From assembly GCF_009617595.1 (NCBI RefSeq), contig NZ_WIXK01000005.1:62001-126000 (forward strand): a DNA stretch of 64,000 bases, given 5' to 3'. Positions within the stretch are counted from its first letter, which is position 1; the number at the start of each line of letters is the position of its first letter. The notes below the pieces were generated by a model. That model worked only from the letters and a program-made list of their open reading frames with translations, had not been told where the DNA came from and searched no databases. Shown in pieces: positions 9,542 to 18,716 of the stretch. The translations under genes were made by a program, and so were the position numbers. Origin of the DNA: Tritonibacter aquimaris. GTDB lineage: Bacteria; Pseudomonadota; Alphaproteobacteria; Rhodobacterales; Rhodobacteraceae.

Positions 9542-10963
9542 TTAGGTTGCCGAACCACCAACCGTCAGCCCCCCCATCAGGACCGAAGGTTGCCCGACAC
9601 CAACTGGCACCCATTGGCCTGCTTTGCCGCAGTTTCCCATGCCAGGATCAAGCGACATGTCGTTGCCAAGCGCGCGAATCTGTTTCAGCGCATTGGCCCC
9701 GTCACCAATCAATGTGGCACCTTTGACCGGGTCGCCCACTACACCGTTCTTCACCCGGTAGGCCTCGGTGCAGCTGAACACAAATTTGCCATTGGTGATA
9801 TCCACCTGACCACCGCCAAAGCCAACCGCCCAGATGCCATCTTTGATGTCGCGCACCAGATCATCCGGGTTGGTGTCGCCGCCGAGCATATAAGTATTGG
9901 TCATCCGGGGCATCGGCGCATGGGCATAGCTCTGACGGCGGCCATTGCCGGTCGGCTCAACCCCCATGAGGCGCGCGTTCTGGCGGTCCTGCATGTATTT
10001 CACCAAGACACCATCTTCGATCAGCACGTTCTTCTGGCTTGGCGTTCCTTCATCATCGATGGTGATGGAGCCGCGCCGATCCGGGATTGTGCCATCATCC
10101 AAGATGGTTACACCCGGTGCAGCAATGCGCTGGCCCATAAGGTCGGCGAAGGCCGAGGACCCTTTGCGGTTAAAATCACCCTCCAGCCCATGTCCAATCG
10201 CTTCATGCAGCAAGATACCGGGCCAGCCGGGGCCAAGCACCACATCCATTTCGCCAGCCGGGGCCGGGACTGCGGTAAGGTTCACCAGCGCAATCCGCAG
10301 CGATTCGCGTACTTTTGCCTGCCAGCTGCTGGGATCAATCAGCCCATCAAGGCCCACACGCCCGCCACCGCCGGCGGATCCGCTTTCGCGGCGACCGTTC
10401 TCTTCGACAATCAGCGATACATTCAACCGAGTCATCGGACGGGTGTCGCGAATCTCTACGCCATCGGGGCGCAGAATCGCCACTTCTTGCAAAGATGCAG
10501 CCAAAGATGCGCTGACCTGAACCACGCGCGGGTCCAATTCGCGGGCGTAAGCGTCAATGTCACGTAACGTTTCTACTTTTACCGGGAAGGGCAGGGCGCT
10601 GATTGGATCCAAATCGCTGTAAAGCGCGGTGTTGGGAGCTGCAGGCGCATCTGCCCAGCTGCCACCACCCGCTCCAACCGCCATTTTTGCGGTTTCTGCG
10701 GCTCGTTTCAGGGCGTTAATCGAAATATCTGTAGAATGTGCATAGCCAACCACATCCTCGTTCACTGCACGTAGACCAAAGCCTTCGGATGCATCAAAAT
10801 TGGCAGATCTCAGGCGTCCATCATCAAATACAAGCGATTCCGATTTCCGTCTTTCTGCATATATTTCACCATCTTGCGCGCCGTTGAGCGCGGTTTTCAG
10901 TACCGTCAGAGCCTCGTTTTTTGGCAGGCTTGTCTCAAAGGGACAAAAGTCGGATTGGTCCAT
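9542..10963 (-). CDS. tldD: Metalloprotease TldD
   Basis: A 473-residue TldD/PmbA family protein. The zinc motif is HEAIGH at residues 253-258, within GILLHEAIGHGLEGDF, followed by the conserved Gly-rich C-terminal domain (YMLGGDTNPDD, FVFSCTEAYRVKNG, GMGNCGKAGQWVPVGVG). TldD works with TldE (PmbA) as a heterodimeric protease that trims peptides such as antitoxins and microcin precursors; no pmbA is in this window. It is divergent from ctaC, and an FNR-type palindrome lies 18 bases upstream of its start codon. Confidence 0.95.
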   Translation of the reverse strand: MDQSDFCPFETSLPKNEALTVLKTALNGAQDGEIYAERRKSESLVFDDGRLRSANFDASEGFGLRAVNEDVVGYAHSTDISINALKRAAETAKMAVGAGGGSWADAPAAPNTALYSDLDPISALPFPVKVETLRDIDAYARELDPRVVQVSASLAASLQEVAILRPDGVEIRDTRPMTRLNVSLIVEENGRRESGSAGGGGRVGLDGLIDPSSWQAKVRESLRIALVNLTAVPAPAGEMDVVLGPGWPGILLHEAIGHGLEGDFNRKGSSAFADLMGQRIAAPGVTILDDGTIPDRRGSITIDDEGTPSQKNVLIEDGVLVKYMQDRQNARLMGVEPTGNGRRQSYAHAPMPRMTNTYMLGGDTNPDDLVRDIKDGIWAVGFGGGQVDITNGKFVFSCTEAYRVKNGVVGDPVKGATLIGDGANALKQIRALGNDMSLDPGMGNCGKAGQWVPVGVGQPSVLMGGLTVGGSAT

Positions 10964-10980
10964 CGGGATCCTCTGGTTTA

Positions 10981-10994
10981 TTGATCTAGATCAA
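10981..10994. promoter_or_regulatory. FNR/FnrL-type binding site 1 (tldD-ctaC intergenic)
   Basis: TTGATCTAGATCAA is a perfect match to the FNR consensus TTGAT-N4-ATCAA. It is 161 bases upstream of the ctaC start and 18 bases upstream of the tldD start. The same 14-mer recurs upstream of ctaD at 57975. Confidence 0.8.
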
Positions 10995-11049
10995 GAAGGC
11001 GACGGTTTGCCGCGAGCAATTCTCTTTATCTGTGATCGATAATATGTTT

Positions 11050-11063
11050 TTGATCGGGATCAA
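11050..11063. promoter_or_regulatory. FNR/FnrL-type binding site 2 (upstream of ctaC)
   Basis: TTGATCGGGATCAA has perfect TTGAT and ATCAA half sites. It lies 92 bases upstream of the ctaC start and 56 bases downstream of the first site. Confidence 0.78.
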
Positions 11064-11154
11064 AGACAACAGGATTGAGGCGCATGACGCGCCGAAAGGT
11101 CTCCGACACGCAAGCGGCGAACGAAACAAACGATCAAAAGATCAGGACAGCGCA

Positions 11155-11994
11155 ATGAAAAAAGCTTTGATGCTAGCGGCACTTTATGGTGGTCTTTACT
11201 CCCTCCCTGCATGGGCGCAGGACGGGCTTGAGACCATCGGTAAGCCAGTGGACGGCAAATTGGGGTTCCAGCCCCCCGCAACAGACCTTGCAGAAGGTTT
11301 GCAGAGACTGGACACGATGCTCCTATGGATCATCACGATTATCACTCTCTTTGTAGGCGGGCTGCTCGTTTACGCCATTGTGCGGTTTAACGAACGCCGA
11401 AACCCAAATCCGTCAAAATTCACGCACCACACGGTGCTTGAAGTGGCTTGGACCATTGTTCCTATCCTGATCCTTGTTGCGATCGGCTCACAGTCATTGC
11501 CCGAGCTGTTCAAACAGCAACGAATCCCCGAAGCGGATCTCACGATCAAAGTCACCGGTTACCAGTGGTACTGGGGCTATGAATATGTGGATCATGGTTT
11601 TGAATTCGAAAGCTTCATGCTCGCCAAAGAAGAGCTGGCTGAGAATGGCTTCGCCGAAGATGAATATCTGCTGGCCACTGACACTTCTGTGGTCGTGCCG
11701 GTGAATAAAACCGTTGTGATGCAGGTTACCGGCGCAGACGTGATCCACTCCTGGACCATTCCTGCCTTTGGTGTGAAGCAGGATGCGGTGCCTGGTCGAC
11801 TGGCCGAGCTGTGGTTTAGTGCAACCAAAGAAGGCATCTACTTTGGTCAGTGCTCGGAACTTTGCGGGAAAGACCACGCCTATATGCCGATTACGGTCAA
11901 AGTTGTAAGCGAAGAGGCCTATGAGGCCTGGTTGCAAGGCGCAAAAGATGAATACGCGTCTATTGGTCAATCTTATCAGGTTGCAGCCAAATAA
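11155..11994 (+). CDS. ctaC: Cytochrome c oxidase (aa3) subunit II
   Basis: A 279-residue precursor of the CuA-carrying subunit that accepts electrons from cytochrome c. Residues 1-21 are a signal peptide (ends PAWAQ), followed by two membrane helices (about 55-80 and 97-117) and a periplasmic cupredoxin domain. The CuA ligands are all present: His198 (DVIHSW), Cys233, Glu235, Cys237, His241 and Met244 in [12 protein letters not shown]. The aromatic electron-entry patch [10 protein letters not shown] is also there. The ATG at 11155 is preferred over an upstream in-frame start because the signal peptide begins there and AGGA precedes it. First gene of ctaC-ctaB-orf-ctaG-ctaE. Confidence 0.97.
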   Translation: MKKALMLAALYGGLYSLPAWAQDGLETIGKPVDGKLGFQPPATDLAEGLQRLDTMLLWIITIITLFVGGLLVYAIVRFNERRNPNPSKFTHHTVLEVAWTIVPILILVAIGSQSLPELFKQQRIPEADLTIKVTGYQWYWGYEYVDHGFEFESFMLAKEELAENGFAEDEYLLATDTSVVVPVNKTVVMQVTGADVIHSWTIPAFGVKQDAVPGRLAELWFSATKEGIYFGQCSELCGKDHAYMPITVKVVSEEAYEAWLQGAKDEYASIGQSYQVAAK

Positions 11995-12105
11995 GCTGCA
12001 GGGCAAATACGCCTTTGGGCTGATATTCGTGTCAGTCCTAACTGATACCTTCTTTTGGCGGGGCCGCATCAGGCCCTGCATGCAACCAGAAAGACCTATA
12101 GGACA

Positions 12106-13047
12106 ATGACTGACGCAAGCCTACACGCCAGCACCCTACACGAAGACGAGGCCAGCTTTGGTGACTATTTCGCCCTGCTGAAGCCGCGGGTGATGTCGCT
12201 TGTTGTGTTCACCGCCTTGGTGGGGCTTCTGGCCGCGCCCGAGGGCGTGCACCCCGTTGTAGGGTTCTGCGCGATTTTGTTCATTGCGATTGGCGGCGGC
12301 GCATCTGGCGCGCTCAACATGTGGTGGGATGCGGATATCGACCGCATTATGAAACGCACCCGCAAACGCCCGATCCCAGCTGGGAAAATCGCAGCGAGCG
12401 AAGCGCTCAGCTTTGGTATCGCGCTGTCCGGGCTTTCGGTGATTATGCTGGCGCTGGCGACCAACATATTTGCAGGCGCGTTTCTGGCCTTCACCATCTT
12501 CTTTTACGTGGTGATCTACACCATGTGGCTCAAACGCTCGACGCCGCAAAACATCGTTATTGGTGGTGCGGCAGGGGCCTTTCCGCCGGTGATCGGCTGG
12601 ATCGCGGCCACCGGCAGCATGAGCCTTGAGCCCTGGTTGATGTTTGCTTTGACCTTTATGTGGACACCGCCGCACTTCTGGGCTTTGGCGCTGTTCATGC
12701 GCTCAGACTACGATGACGCGGGCGTGCCTATGCTCACCGTGACCCATGGTCGCCGCAAAACCCGCCTGCATATTCTGGCCTACACCGGCCTTCTGGCGAT
12801 CCTGGCTGTTGGCACTGCCTTCTCCGGCATTGGTGGCCCGCTCTATCTGGCCGTGGCGCTGGTGATGAATGGGCTGTTCCTGCATGGCGCCTGGAAAATT
12901 TCCCGCCGTGACGAAGACATGAGCGAAGAAGACAACTTCAAGGTGGAGCGCAGCTTCTTCAAACTTTCGCTGCTTTATCTGTTTTTGCACTTTGGTGCGA
13001 TTATGGTGGAAGCGCTGCTCAAACCCTATGGTCTTGGAGGCTGGTAA
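12106..13047 (+). CDS. ctaB: Protoheme IX farnesyltransferase
   Basis: A 313-residue UbiA-family membrane enzyme that converts heme B to heme O, the first step to the heme A of the oxidase. The first aspartate-rich motif is in NMWWDADIDRIMKRTRKRP and the second in SDYDDAGVPML; about eight or nine hydrophobic helices span the rest. The start at 12106 follows AGGA by four bases. The intergenic distance from ctaC is 111 bases, without an evident terminator. Confidence 0.96.
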   Translation: MTDASLHASTLHEDEASFGDYFALLKPRVMSLVVFTALVGLLAAPEGVHPVVGFCAILFIAIGGGASGALNMWWDADIDRIMKRTRKRPIPAGKIAASEALSFGIALSGLSVIMLALATNIFAGAFLAFTIFFYVVIYTMWLKRSTPQNIVIGGAAGAFPPVIGWIAATGSMSLEPWLMFALTFMWTPPHFWALALFMRSDYDDAGVPMLTVTHGRRKTRLHILAYTGLLAILAVGTAFSGIGGPLYLAVALVMNGLFLHGAWKISRRDEDMSEEDNFKVERSFFKLSLLYLFLHFGAIMVEALLKPYGLGGW

Positions 13048-13050
13048 CTG

Positions 13051-13221
13051 ATGGCACTGCACAAAGAACATGAGCTGCACCATCGCCGCAGAGGGCGCAA
13101 TGTAGGCCTGGGCCTCGTGCTGGCTGGCTTTGTTGTATTGGTTCTTTCGTTGACCATGGTCAAAGTCACCTCCAACGGGTTCCAGTTCCCCTCTGAACTT
13201 TCGCAGGGGAGCGCGAACTGA
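13051..13221 (+). CDS. Small single-helix membrane protein in the oxidase operon (CoxF-like)
   Basis: A 56-residue open frame with a His/Arg-rich cytoplasmic start ([17 protein letters not shown]), one membrane helix (about residues 18-36) and a short periplasmic tail. It begins three bases after the ctaB stop, and its TGA overlaps the ctaG ATG (TGATG), so it is clearly part of the operon. Small proteins of this shape, between ctaB and ctaG, are known in other Alphaproteobacteria under names such as CoxF; I make that link from position and topology, not from a database match. A role in oxidase or copper assembly is inference. Confidence 0.8.
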   Translation: MALHKEHELHHRRRGRNVGLGLVLAGFVVLVLSLTMVKVTSNGFQFPSELSQGSAN

Positions 13222-13817
13222 TGACGGATCGCGCACAACAAAAAACTGTGGTTCAGTTGGTGTCTGTTGTGGTTGTGATGGGCGCTTTGGCCTGGGCGTC
13301 GGTACCGTTTTACGACTGGTTTTGCCGGGTAACGGGATTTGGTGGTGTCACCGGCGTGGCTGAGCAGGGCTCAGACGTGGTGCTTGATCGCACGGTGACA
13401 GTGCGCTTTGACGCTTCCAAAGAACGCGGTATGCCCTGGGAGTTTAAACCCGTGGCCCGCGAGGTTGAGATCAAGATCGGTGAAACCGGTCTCGCCTTCT
13501 ATGAGGCTTATAATCCAACAGATCGCCCGATTGCTGGGGTCGCGTCCTTTAATGTGACGCCCTATTCGGCTGGTGGCTATTTTGAAAAGATCGCCTGTTT
13601 CTGCTTTGAAGAGCAGGTGTTAATGCCGGGAGAGCGGGTGCAAATGCCTGTCTCTTTCTTTGTGGATCCCGAGATTGTCGAGGATCCCGATGCGAAATAC
13701 GTGCATACGATCACATTGTCGTACACGTTTTATGAGAGCGATCTGCCCGAAGAGGACAAGGGGCTTGCAGCCCTGAATGTCGGTGCAGATTCCAACGAGA
13801 ATTTGGTCGCTAGGTGA
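13221..13817 (+). CDS. ctaG: Cytochrome c oxidase assembly protein CtaG (Cox11)
   Basis: A 198-residue Cox11-type copper chaperone that delivers the CuB ion to subunit I. There is one N-terminal membrane anchor (about residues 9-30) and a periplasmic domain with the copper-binding CFC motif, Cys126 and Cys128 in ACFCFEEQ, followed by the conserved MPVSFFVDPEI. It overlaps the small upstream gene by one base and precedes ctaE by 11 bases. Confidence 0.96.
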   Translation: MTDRAQQKTVVQLVSVVVVMGALAWASVPFYDWFCRVTGFGGVTGVAEQGSDVVLDRTVTVRFDASKERGMPWEFKPVAREVEIKIGETGLAFYEAYNPTDRPIAGVASFNVTPYSAGGYFEKIACFCFEEQVLMPGERVQMPVSFFVDPEIVEDPDAKYVHTITLSYTFYESDLPEEDKGLAALNVGADSNENLVAR

Positions 13818-13828
13818 GGGACATGTAA

Positions 13829-14641
13829 ATGGCGCACGCTAAGAATCACGACTACCATATTTTGCCACCATCGATCTGGCCCCTTGTGGCGTCAGTAGGG
13901 GCTTTCATCATGCTGTTTGGCGCGGTGCTGTGGATGCAGGGCATCACCTCCGCTGCGTTCTGGATTGGCTTTGCGATGGTGCTTTACACCATGTACGGCT
14001 GGTGGCGCGAGGTGGTGATTGAATCGCGCCAGGGCGATCACACCAACGTTGTCCGTATTGGACTGCGCTATGGCTTCATCCTGTTTGTGATGTCCGAGGT
14101 GATGTTTTTCTTCGCCTGGTTCTGGTCATTCTTCAAACATGCGATCTATCCGATGGAGGAGTATCTCGGCACCGAATATGTTGCGCCTCATATTCATGCG
14201 GTTGACCCCTTCCACCTGCCATTGATCAACACGTTGGTTCTGCTGCTGTCGGGCTGCGCCGTCACCTGGGCCCACCACGCGCTGGTGCACAACAATGACC
14301 GCAAGTCCCTGATCCAGGGCCTGTCCATTGGTATCGCGCTTGGCGTCGCCTTCACCTTCCTGCAAGGCTATGAATACGCTGAACTTATCCTGCACGAAGA
14401 CTGGCAGTTTGGCGGCGATGAGTTCTATTCCAACTTCTTTATGGCCACCGGCTTCCACGGCTTTCACGTGGTCATCGGTACCCTGTTCCTGGGGGTCTGC
14501 CTGATCCGCGCCATCAAAGGGGATTTCACCCCGGAACAACACGTCGGCTTTGAGGCTGCGGCCTGGTACTGGCACTTTGTTGATGTGGTCTGGCTGTTCC
14601 TGTTCTTTGCAGTCTACATCTGGGGCGGCTCAGCGCTCTAA
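13829..14641 (+). CDS. ctaE: Cytochrome c oxidase subunit III
   Basis: A 270-residue seven-helix membrane protein of the aa3 oxidase. It starts [19 protein letters not shown] and contains typical subunit III segments ([55 protein letters not shown]). The acidic residues of the proton-uptake region are in place. Subunit III stabilises the enzyme during turnover. A hairpin follows at 14711. Confidence 0.97.
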   Translation: MAHAKNHDYHILPPSIWPLVASVGAFIMLFGAVLWMQGITSAAFWIGFAMVLYTMYGWWREVVIESRQGDHTNVVRIGLRYGFILFVMSEVMFFFAWFWSFFKHAIYPMEEYLGTEYVAPHIHAVDPFHLPLINTLVLLLSGCAVTWAHHALVHNNDRKSLIQGLSIGIALGVAFTFLQGYEYAELILHEDWQFGGDEFYSNFFMATGFHGFHVVIGTLFLGVCLIRAIKGDFTPEQHVGFEAAAWYWHFVDVVWLFLFFAVYIWGGSAL

Positions 14642-14710
14642 GCGAAGTGGCGGTAAATGTACCGATTACATCTTTGTGGTTTTCATCACCGCAAAGCAGA
14701 TTTATCAACC

Positions 14711-14739
14711 AAAGGCGCGCGGGTTTCCTGCGCGCCTTT
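14711..14739 (+). terminator. hairpin between ctaE and surf1, partial terminator
   Basis: A 10-bp perfect stem (AAAGGCGCGC at 14711-14720, GCGCGCCTTT at 14730-14739), with only three terminal U residues. It could attenuate transcription from the oxidase operon into surf1-thrC. Confidence 0.65.
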
Positions 14740-14750
14740 GCCGTAGAAAG

Positions 14751-15440
14751 ATGAGGATCATGCGAGCGTTTTGGTTTTTGGCCATCGTGGGCGTTCTGGG
14801 CTCGGGGCTGCTGCTCTGGCTTGGTAGCTGGCAGCTGCAACGTTTGGCTTGGAAAAACGCGGTGCTGGCTGAACTGGAAACCAGCATTGCCGCTGATCCT
14901 GTGGCTTTGCCTCAAACTCCAGATGAAACGCGCGATAAATACCGCGCCGTTGCCGCTACGGGTGAAATTCTGGCAGGTGAAATCCACGTCTGGACCGCTG
15001 GGAAAACCGGCGCGGGCTATCGGGTGATTTCTCCGTTCAACAGCAAAACACTTGGCCCCATTCTGGTGGATCGCGGCTTTATCCCTAGCGCGGCCAAACA
15101 GGACACGCGCCCCTTGGGCCCGGTCACGCTGGTTGGCAATCTCCATTGGCCGGATGAGCAAAGCGGCTTTACCCCCGATGCGGATCTAACCGGAAATGTG
15201 TGGTATGCGCGCGATGTGGCTACCATGGCGGCTGCGCTGAATACCCAACCTGTGTTGATCGTCTTGCGCCAAACCCCACCGGGGCATGACGCAATTCAAC
15301 CCATTCCCCTGACTGCCACTGGCATTCCCAACGATCATCTGCAATATGCCATCACCTGGTTTTCCCTTGCGGCGATCTGGGCCGGTATGACGTTCTATTT
15401 CCTGCGACGCGCAGGTTTCAAACCCAAAGGTTCGAACTGA
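14751..15440 (+). CDS. SURF1 family protein, oxidase assembly
   Basis: A 229-residue protein with the SURF1 plan: an N-terminal helix running into LGSWQLQRLAWKN, a periplasmic domain (with VDRGFIP), and a C-terminal helix (AITWFSLAAIWAGMTFYFL). SURF1 proteins help insert heme A into subunit I. The start is ambiguous between ATG at 14751 and ATG at 14760; neither has a strong ribosome site. Its stop overlaps the thrC start by one base, so expression is coupled to threonine synthase. Confidence 0.92.
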   Translation: MRIMRAFWFLAIVGVLGSGLLLWLGSWQLQRLAWKNAVLAELETSIAADPVALPQTPDETRDKYRAVAATGEILAGEIHVWTAGKTGAGYRVISPFNSKTLGPILVDRGFIPSAAKQDTRPLGPVTLVGNLHWPDEQSGFTPDADLTGNVWYARDVATMAAALNTQPVLIVLRQTPPGHDAIQPIPLTATGIPNDHLQYAITWFSLAAIWAGMTFYFLRRAGFKPKGSN

Positions 15441-16828
15441 TGAAATATATCTCCACCCGCGGACAAGCCCCCGAGCTCACATTCGAAGAGGCGATGCTGA
15501 CTGGTCTGGCCCGCGACGGCGGCCTGTATGTCCCGGCTGAGATCCCAACCTTCAGCGCCGATGAAATCGCAGCCCTGTCTGGACTGTCCTATGAAGAGGT
15601 GGCCTTCCGCGTGATGCGCCCCTTTGTGGGCGACAGCTTCAGCGACGAGGAATTTCGCGCCATCATCGCCCGCGCCTACGAAGGCTTTGGCCATGTGGCC
15701 CGCGCGCCGCTGAAACAGCTCGACACCAATCATTTCCTGCTTGAGCTGTTCCACGGCCCGACCCTTGCGTTCAAAGACTTTGCCATGCAGCTGATCGGTC
15801 AGCTGTTTGAAGTGGCGCTGAAGCGTCGCGGCGAAACCGTGACCATTGTGGGCGCGACCTCGGGCGATACTGGTTCTGCCGCAATGGAGGCTTTTGCCGG
15901 CCTTGAGGCGGTGAACGTCTTCATCATGTATCCCCATGGCCGCGTGTCAGAAGTGCAGCGCCGCCAGATGACCACCCCAACCGCCAACAACGTGCATGCG
16001 CTGGCGGTAGACGGCGACTTTGATGACTGTCAGGCGCGCTTGAAAGACATGTTCAACGATTTCGAGTTCCGCGATGGTGTGAAACTTGCAGGTGTGAACT
16101 CGATCAACTTTGCCCGCGTTCTGGCGCAGGTGGTCTATTACTTTACTGCAGCGGCCTCATTGGGGGCACCGCTGCGCAAAGTGTCCTTTACCGTGCCCAC
16201 CGGCAATTTTGGTGACATCTTTGCAGGCTTCATTGCCAAACAGATGGGGCTGCCAATCGATCAGCTGGTTGTGGCGACCAACCAAAACGACATTCTGCAC
16301 CGCTGTCTGTCGGGCAATGGCTATCACAAAGGGGACACTATCCCCTCGATCTCGCCATCGATGGATATTCAGGTGTCGTCCAACTTTGAGCGCGCGCTGT
16401 TTTACGCCTACGATCAAGATGGCGCAGCCGTGGCCCAGCTGATGGATGAGCTGAAAAACGGCGGCTTTGAGGTCAGCCAGGGCGCCATGGAATTCCTCTC
16501 GGCCACATTCGCTTCGGGCCGCGCGTCTGAAGAAGAAACCCTCGCCACCATCAAATCCGAATACGCTGATTCTGGTGAACTCCTGTGCCCGCATGGGGCG
16601 GTGGGCGTGAAAGTTGCCAATGAACATCGCAAATCTGATGTGCCGATGATCACCCTAGCCACTGCACATCCTGCGAAATTCCCTGCCGCGGTTGAGAAAG
16701 CCAGTGATGTACATCCGCCTCTTCCCAGCCGCATGTCGGATCTATATGAAAGATCGGAACGCTTGACCCGTATCAGCAATGATCTGGGCGCGCTTGAGGA
16801 TCATATCAGAAAGACAATCGCCCAGTGA
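15440..16828 (+). CDS. thrC: Threonine synthase
   Basis: A 462-residue PLP enzyme that converts O-phosphohomoserine to threonine. The PLP-binding lysine is Lys112 in LAFKDFAMQ, and the phosphate-binding GATSGDTGSAAMEAF follows. The N-terminus (MKYISTRGQAPELTFEEAM) is the class found in Proteobacteria and fungi. Start and stop overlap the neighbours (one base with surf1, four with the M16 peptidase), giving a tightly packed operon. Confidence 0.96.
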   Translation: MKYISTRGQAPELTFEEAMLTGLARDGGLYVPAEIPTFSADEIAALSGLSYEEVAFRVMRPFVGDSFSDEEFRAIIARAYEGFGHVARAPLKQLDTNHFLLELFHGPTLAFKDFAMQLIGQLFEVALKRRGETVTIVGATSGDTGSAAMEAFAGLEAVNVFIMYPHGRVSEVQRRQMTTPTANNVHALAVDGDFDDCQARLKDMFNDFEFRDGVKLAGVNSINFARVLAQVVYYFTAAASLGAPLRKVSFTVPTGNFGDIFAGFIAKQMGLPIDQLVVATNQNDILHRCLSGNGYHKGDTIPSISPSMDIQVSSNFERALFYAYDQDGAAVAQLMDELKNGGFEVSQGAMEFLSATFASGRASEEETLATIKSEYADSGELLCPHGAVGVKVANEHRKSDVPMITLATAHPAKFPAAVEKASDVHPPLPSRMSDLYERSERLTRISNDLGALEDHIRKTIAQ

Positions 16829-18099
16829 CCAATTCCGCCACGGTGCAACAACACGAACTTCCAAATGGCTTCCGTATTGTGACTGAACAGATGCCGGGGC
16901 TGCAATCCGCAGCCATCGGTGTCTGGGTCGGCTCAGGAGCGCGCAATGAACGGCTTGAACAAAACGGCATTGCTCATTTCCTTGAGCATATGGCGTTTAA
17001 GGGCACCAAAACCCGTAGCGCGTTGCAAATTGCCGAATCCATCGAAGATGTGGGCGGCTATATCAACGCTTACACCAGCCGCGAAGTAACCGCCTATTAC
17101 GCCCGCGTGCTGAAACAGGATACTGGCCTTGCACTCGAAGTGATTGCCGACATCTTGCAGAACTCCGTGCTTGATCCGCGCGAAATCGAGGTTGAACGCA
17201 ATGTGATCTTGCAGGAAATCGGCCAGTCGCTGGATACGCCCGATGATGTGATCTTTGATTGGCTGCAGGAGCAATGCTATCCCGGTCAGCCCATTGGTCG
17301 TTCTATCCTTGGCCCGGCCGAGCGCGTGCGCGCCTTTGGCCGTGACGATCTGCAGGGCTTCATTGGCGAACACTACGGCCCCTCTCAGATGATCCTATCC
17401 GCCGCTGGTGGCATCGATCACGATGAAATCGTGCGCCTGGCTGAACGGCTGTTTGGCGATATGAAACCCAAAGACAGCCTCATCCACGAAAGCGCGTGTT
17501 TCACTGGTGGGGAATACCGCCAGGACAAAACGCTGGAGCAGGCGCATTTCGCCCTCGCACTCGAAAGCCCCGGCTACCGTGATGATGCGATCTATGCGGC
17601 GCAGATCTATGCCAGCGCCATGGGCGGCGGCATGTCGAGCCGCCTGTTCCAGGAAATCCGCGAACGCCGTGGCCTGTGTTATTCTATCTTCTCGCAGGCG
17701 GGTTCCTACGCTGATACCGGCGCGTTGACTGTTTATGCGGGCACATCTGGTGAACAGGTTGCAGAACTGGCGCAGGTCACGATCGATGAGCTGAAACGCG
17801 CAGCCGATGATCTTGGCGAACAGGAAATCGCTCGTGCTCGGGCGCAGATGAAGGCTGGCATGTTGATGGGGCTCGAAAGCCCGTCAAACCGTGCGGAACG
17901 TCTGGCGCGATTGGTGCAGATCTGGGGCAAGGTTCCCTCGATTGAGCAGACCATTGCCAAAATCGATGCAGTCACCACCCAGGATGTGCGCGCCCTTGCG
18001 GAAACCTATGCGCTAAAAGCGCCCGCCGCTCTGGCGCTTTATGGTCCGGTTTCTGCTGCGCCGACGCTGGAGGCACTGCAGGAGAGGCGCGCTGCCTGA
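16825..18099 (+). CDS. M16 family zinc peptidase (processing-peptidase-like)
   Basis: A 424-residue insulinase/mitochondrial processing peptidase-like protein. The inverted zinc motif HFLEH is at residues 51-55, and the third metal ligand lies in ERNVILQE (residues 124-131), so the catalytic site is intact. The second M16 domain carries SSRLFQEIRERRGLCYSI. It starts with GTG four bases inside thrC. Alphaproteobacterial M16 members resemble the beta subunit of the mitochondrial enzyme; the substrate is unknown. Confidence 0.93.
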   Translation: MTNSATVQQHELPNGFRIVTEQMPGLQSAAIGVWVGSGARNERLEQNGIAHFLEHMAFKGTKTRSALQIAESIEDVGGYINAYTSREVTAYYARVLKQDTGLALEVIADILQNSVLDPREIEVERNVILQEIGQSLDTPDDVIFDWLQEQCYPGQPIGRSILGPAERVRAFGRDDLQGFIGEHYGPSQMILSAAGGIDHDEIVRLAERLFGDMKPKDSLIHESACFTGGEYRQDKTLEQAHFALALESPGYRDDAIYAAQIYASAMGGGMSSRLFQEIRERRGLCYSIFSQAGSYADTGALTVYAGTSGEQVAELAQVTIDELKRAADDLGEQEIARARAQMKAGMLMGLESPSNRAERLARLVQIWGKVPSIEQTIAKIDAVTTQDVRALAETYALKAPAALALYGPVSAAPTLEALQERRAA

Positions 18100-18683
18100 T
18101 GCTTCTTTCTCGTCGCAAGGTCCGTCTGGAAACCGAACGTCTGACGCTTCGTCTTCCGGCCCATTCCGATTTTCGCGAATGGGCCGCCTTGCGCCAGCAC
18201 AGCCGGGATCACCTGATTCCATGGGAGCCCTCCTGGGCCGAAGAACACCTGAGCCGCAAAAGCTTTACCAACCGGGTCTATTGGGCGCAGCGCTCTGTGA
18301 ATTCGGGCACGGCGCTGCCGCTGTTTCTGTTTCGGCGTGAAGATCAGGTCCTGGTGGGGGCGCTGACGCTCGACAATATCCGTCGCGGCCCGGCACGCGC
18401 GGGCACGCTGGGCTATTGGACCGGACTGCCTTTTTCCCGCCATGGCTATATGCGCGAAGCCATCGGCGCGATTGTCCACCATGCCTTTACCCGGCTGGAT
18501 CTCAGCCGAATAGAGGCCGCCTGCCTGCCGGAAAACGCAGCCTCACGCGGGTTGTTGGAAAAATCCGGCTTCAAATATGAAGGCGTGGCGCAATCCTACC
18601 TACAAATCAACGGACGCTGGCGCACCCATGTGCTTTATGCGGCCTTGCGCCATGATCGGCGCGGACGTACCAATTCCGGGTAA
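18099..18683 (+). CDS. GNAT acetyltransferase, RimJ/RimL-like
   Basis: A 194-residue N-acetyltransferase. It begins with the RimJ-type pattern LETERLTLRLPAHSDFREWA, then shows the acetyl-CoA motif region GYWTGLPFSRHGYMREA and a C-terminal IEAACLPENAASRGLLEKSGF. Family members acetylate the N-terminus of ribosomal proteins; the true substrate is not shown by the sequence. It overlaps the M16 peptidase stop by one base. Confidence 0.9.
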   Translation: MLLSRRKVRLETERLTLRLPAHSDFREWAALRQHSRDHLIPWEPSWAEEHLSRKSFTNRVYWAQRSVNSGTALPLFLFRREDQVLVGALTLDNIRRGPARAGTLGYWTGLPFSRHGYMREAIGAIVHHAFTRLDLSRIEAACLPENAASRGLLEKSGFKYEGVAQSYLQINGRWRTHVLYAALRHDRRGRTNSG

Positions 18684-18716
18684 CACCGCGCCAGACCGGC
18701 AGAAGAGAGAGTGCCC

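Noticed and set aside
9590-10567. A 325-residue open frame antisense to tldD
   Set aside because: High G+C genes leave long antisense frames; there is no ribosome site and the tldD frame has clear motifs. The same holds for the long frame antisense to sulP at 24759-25667.
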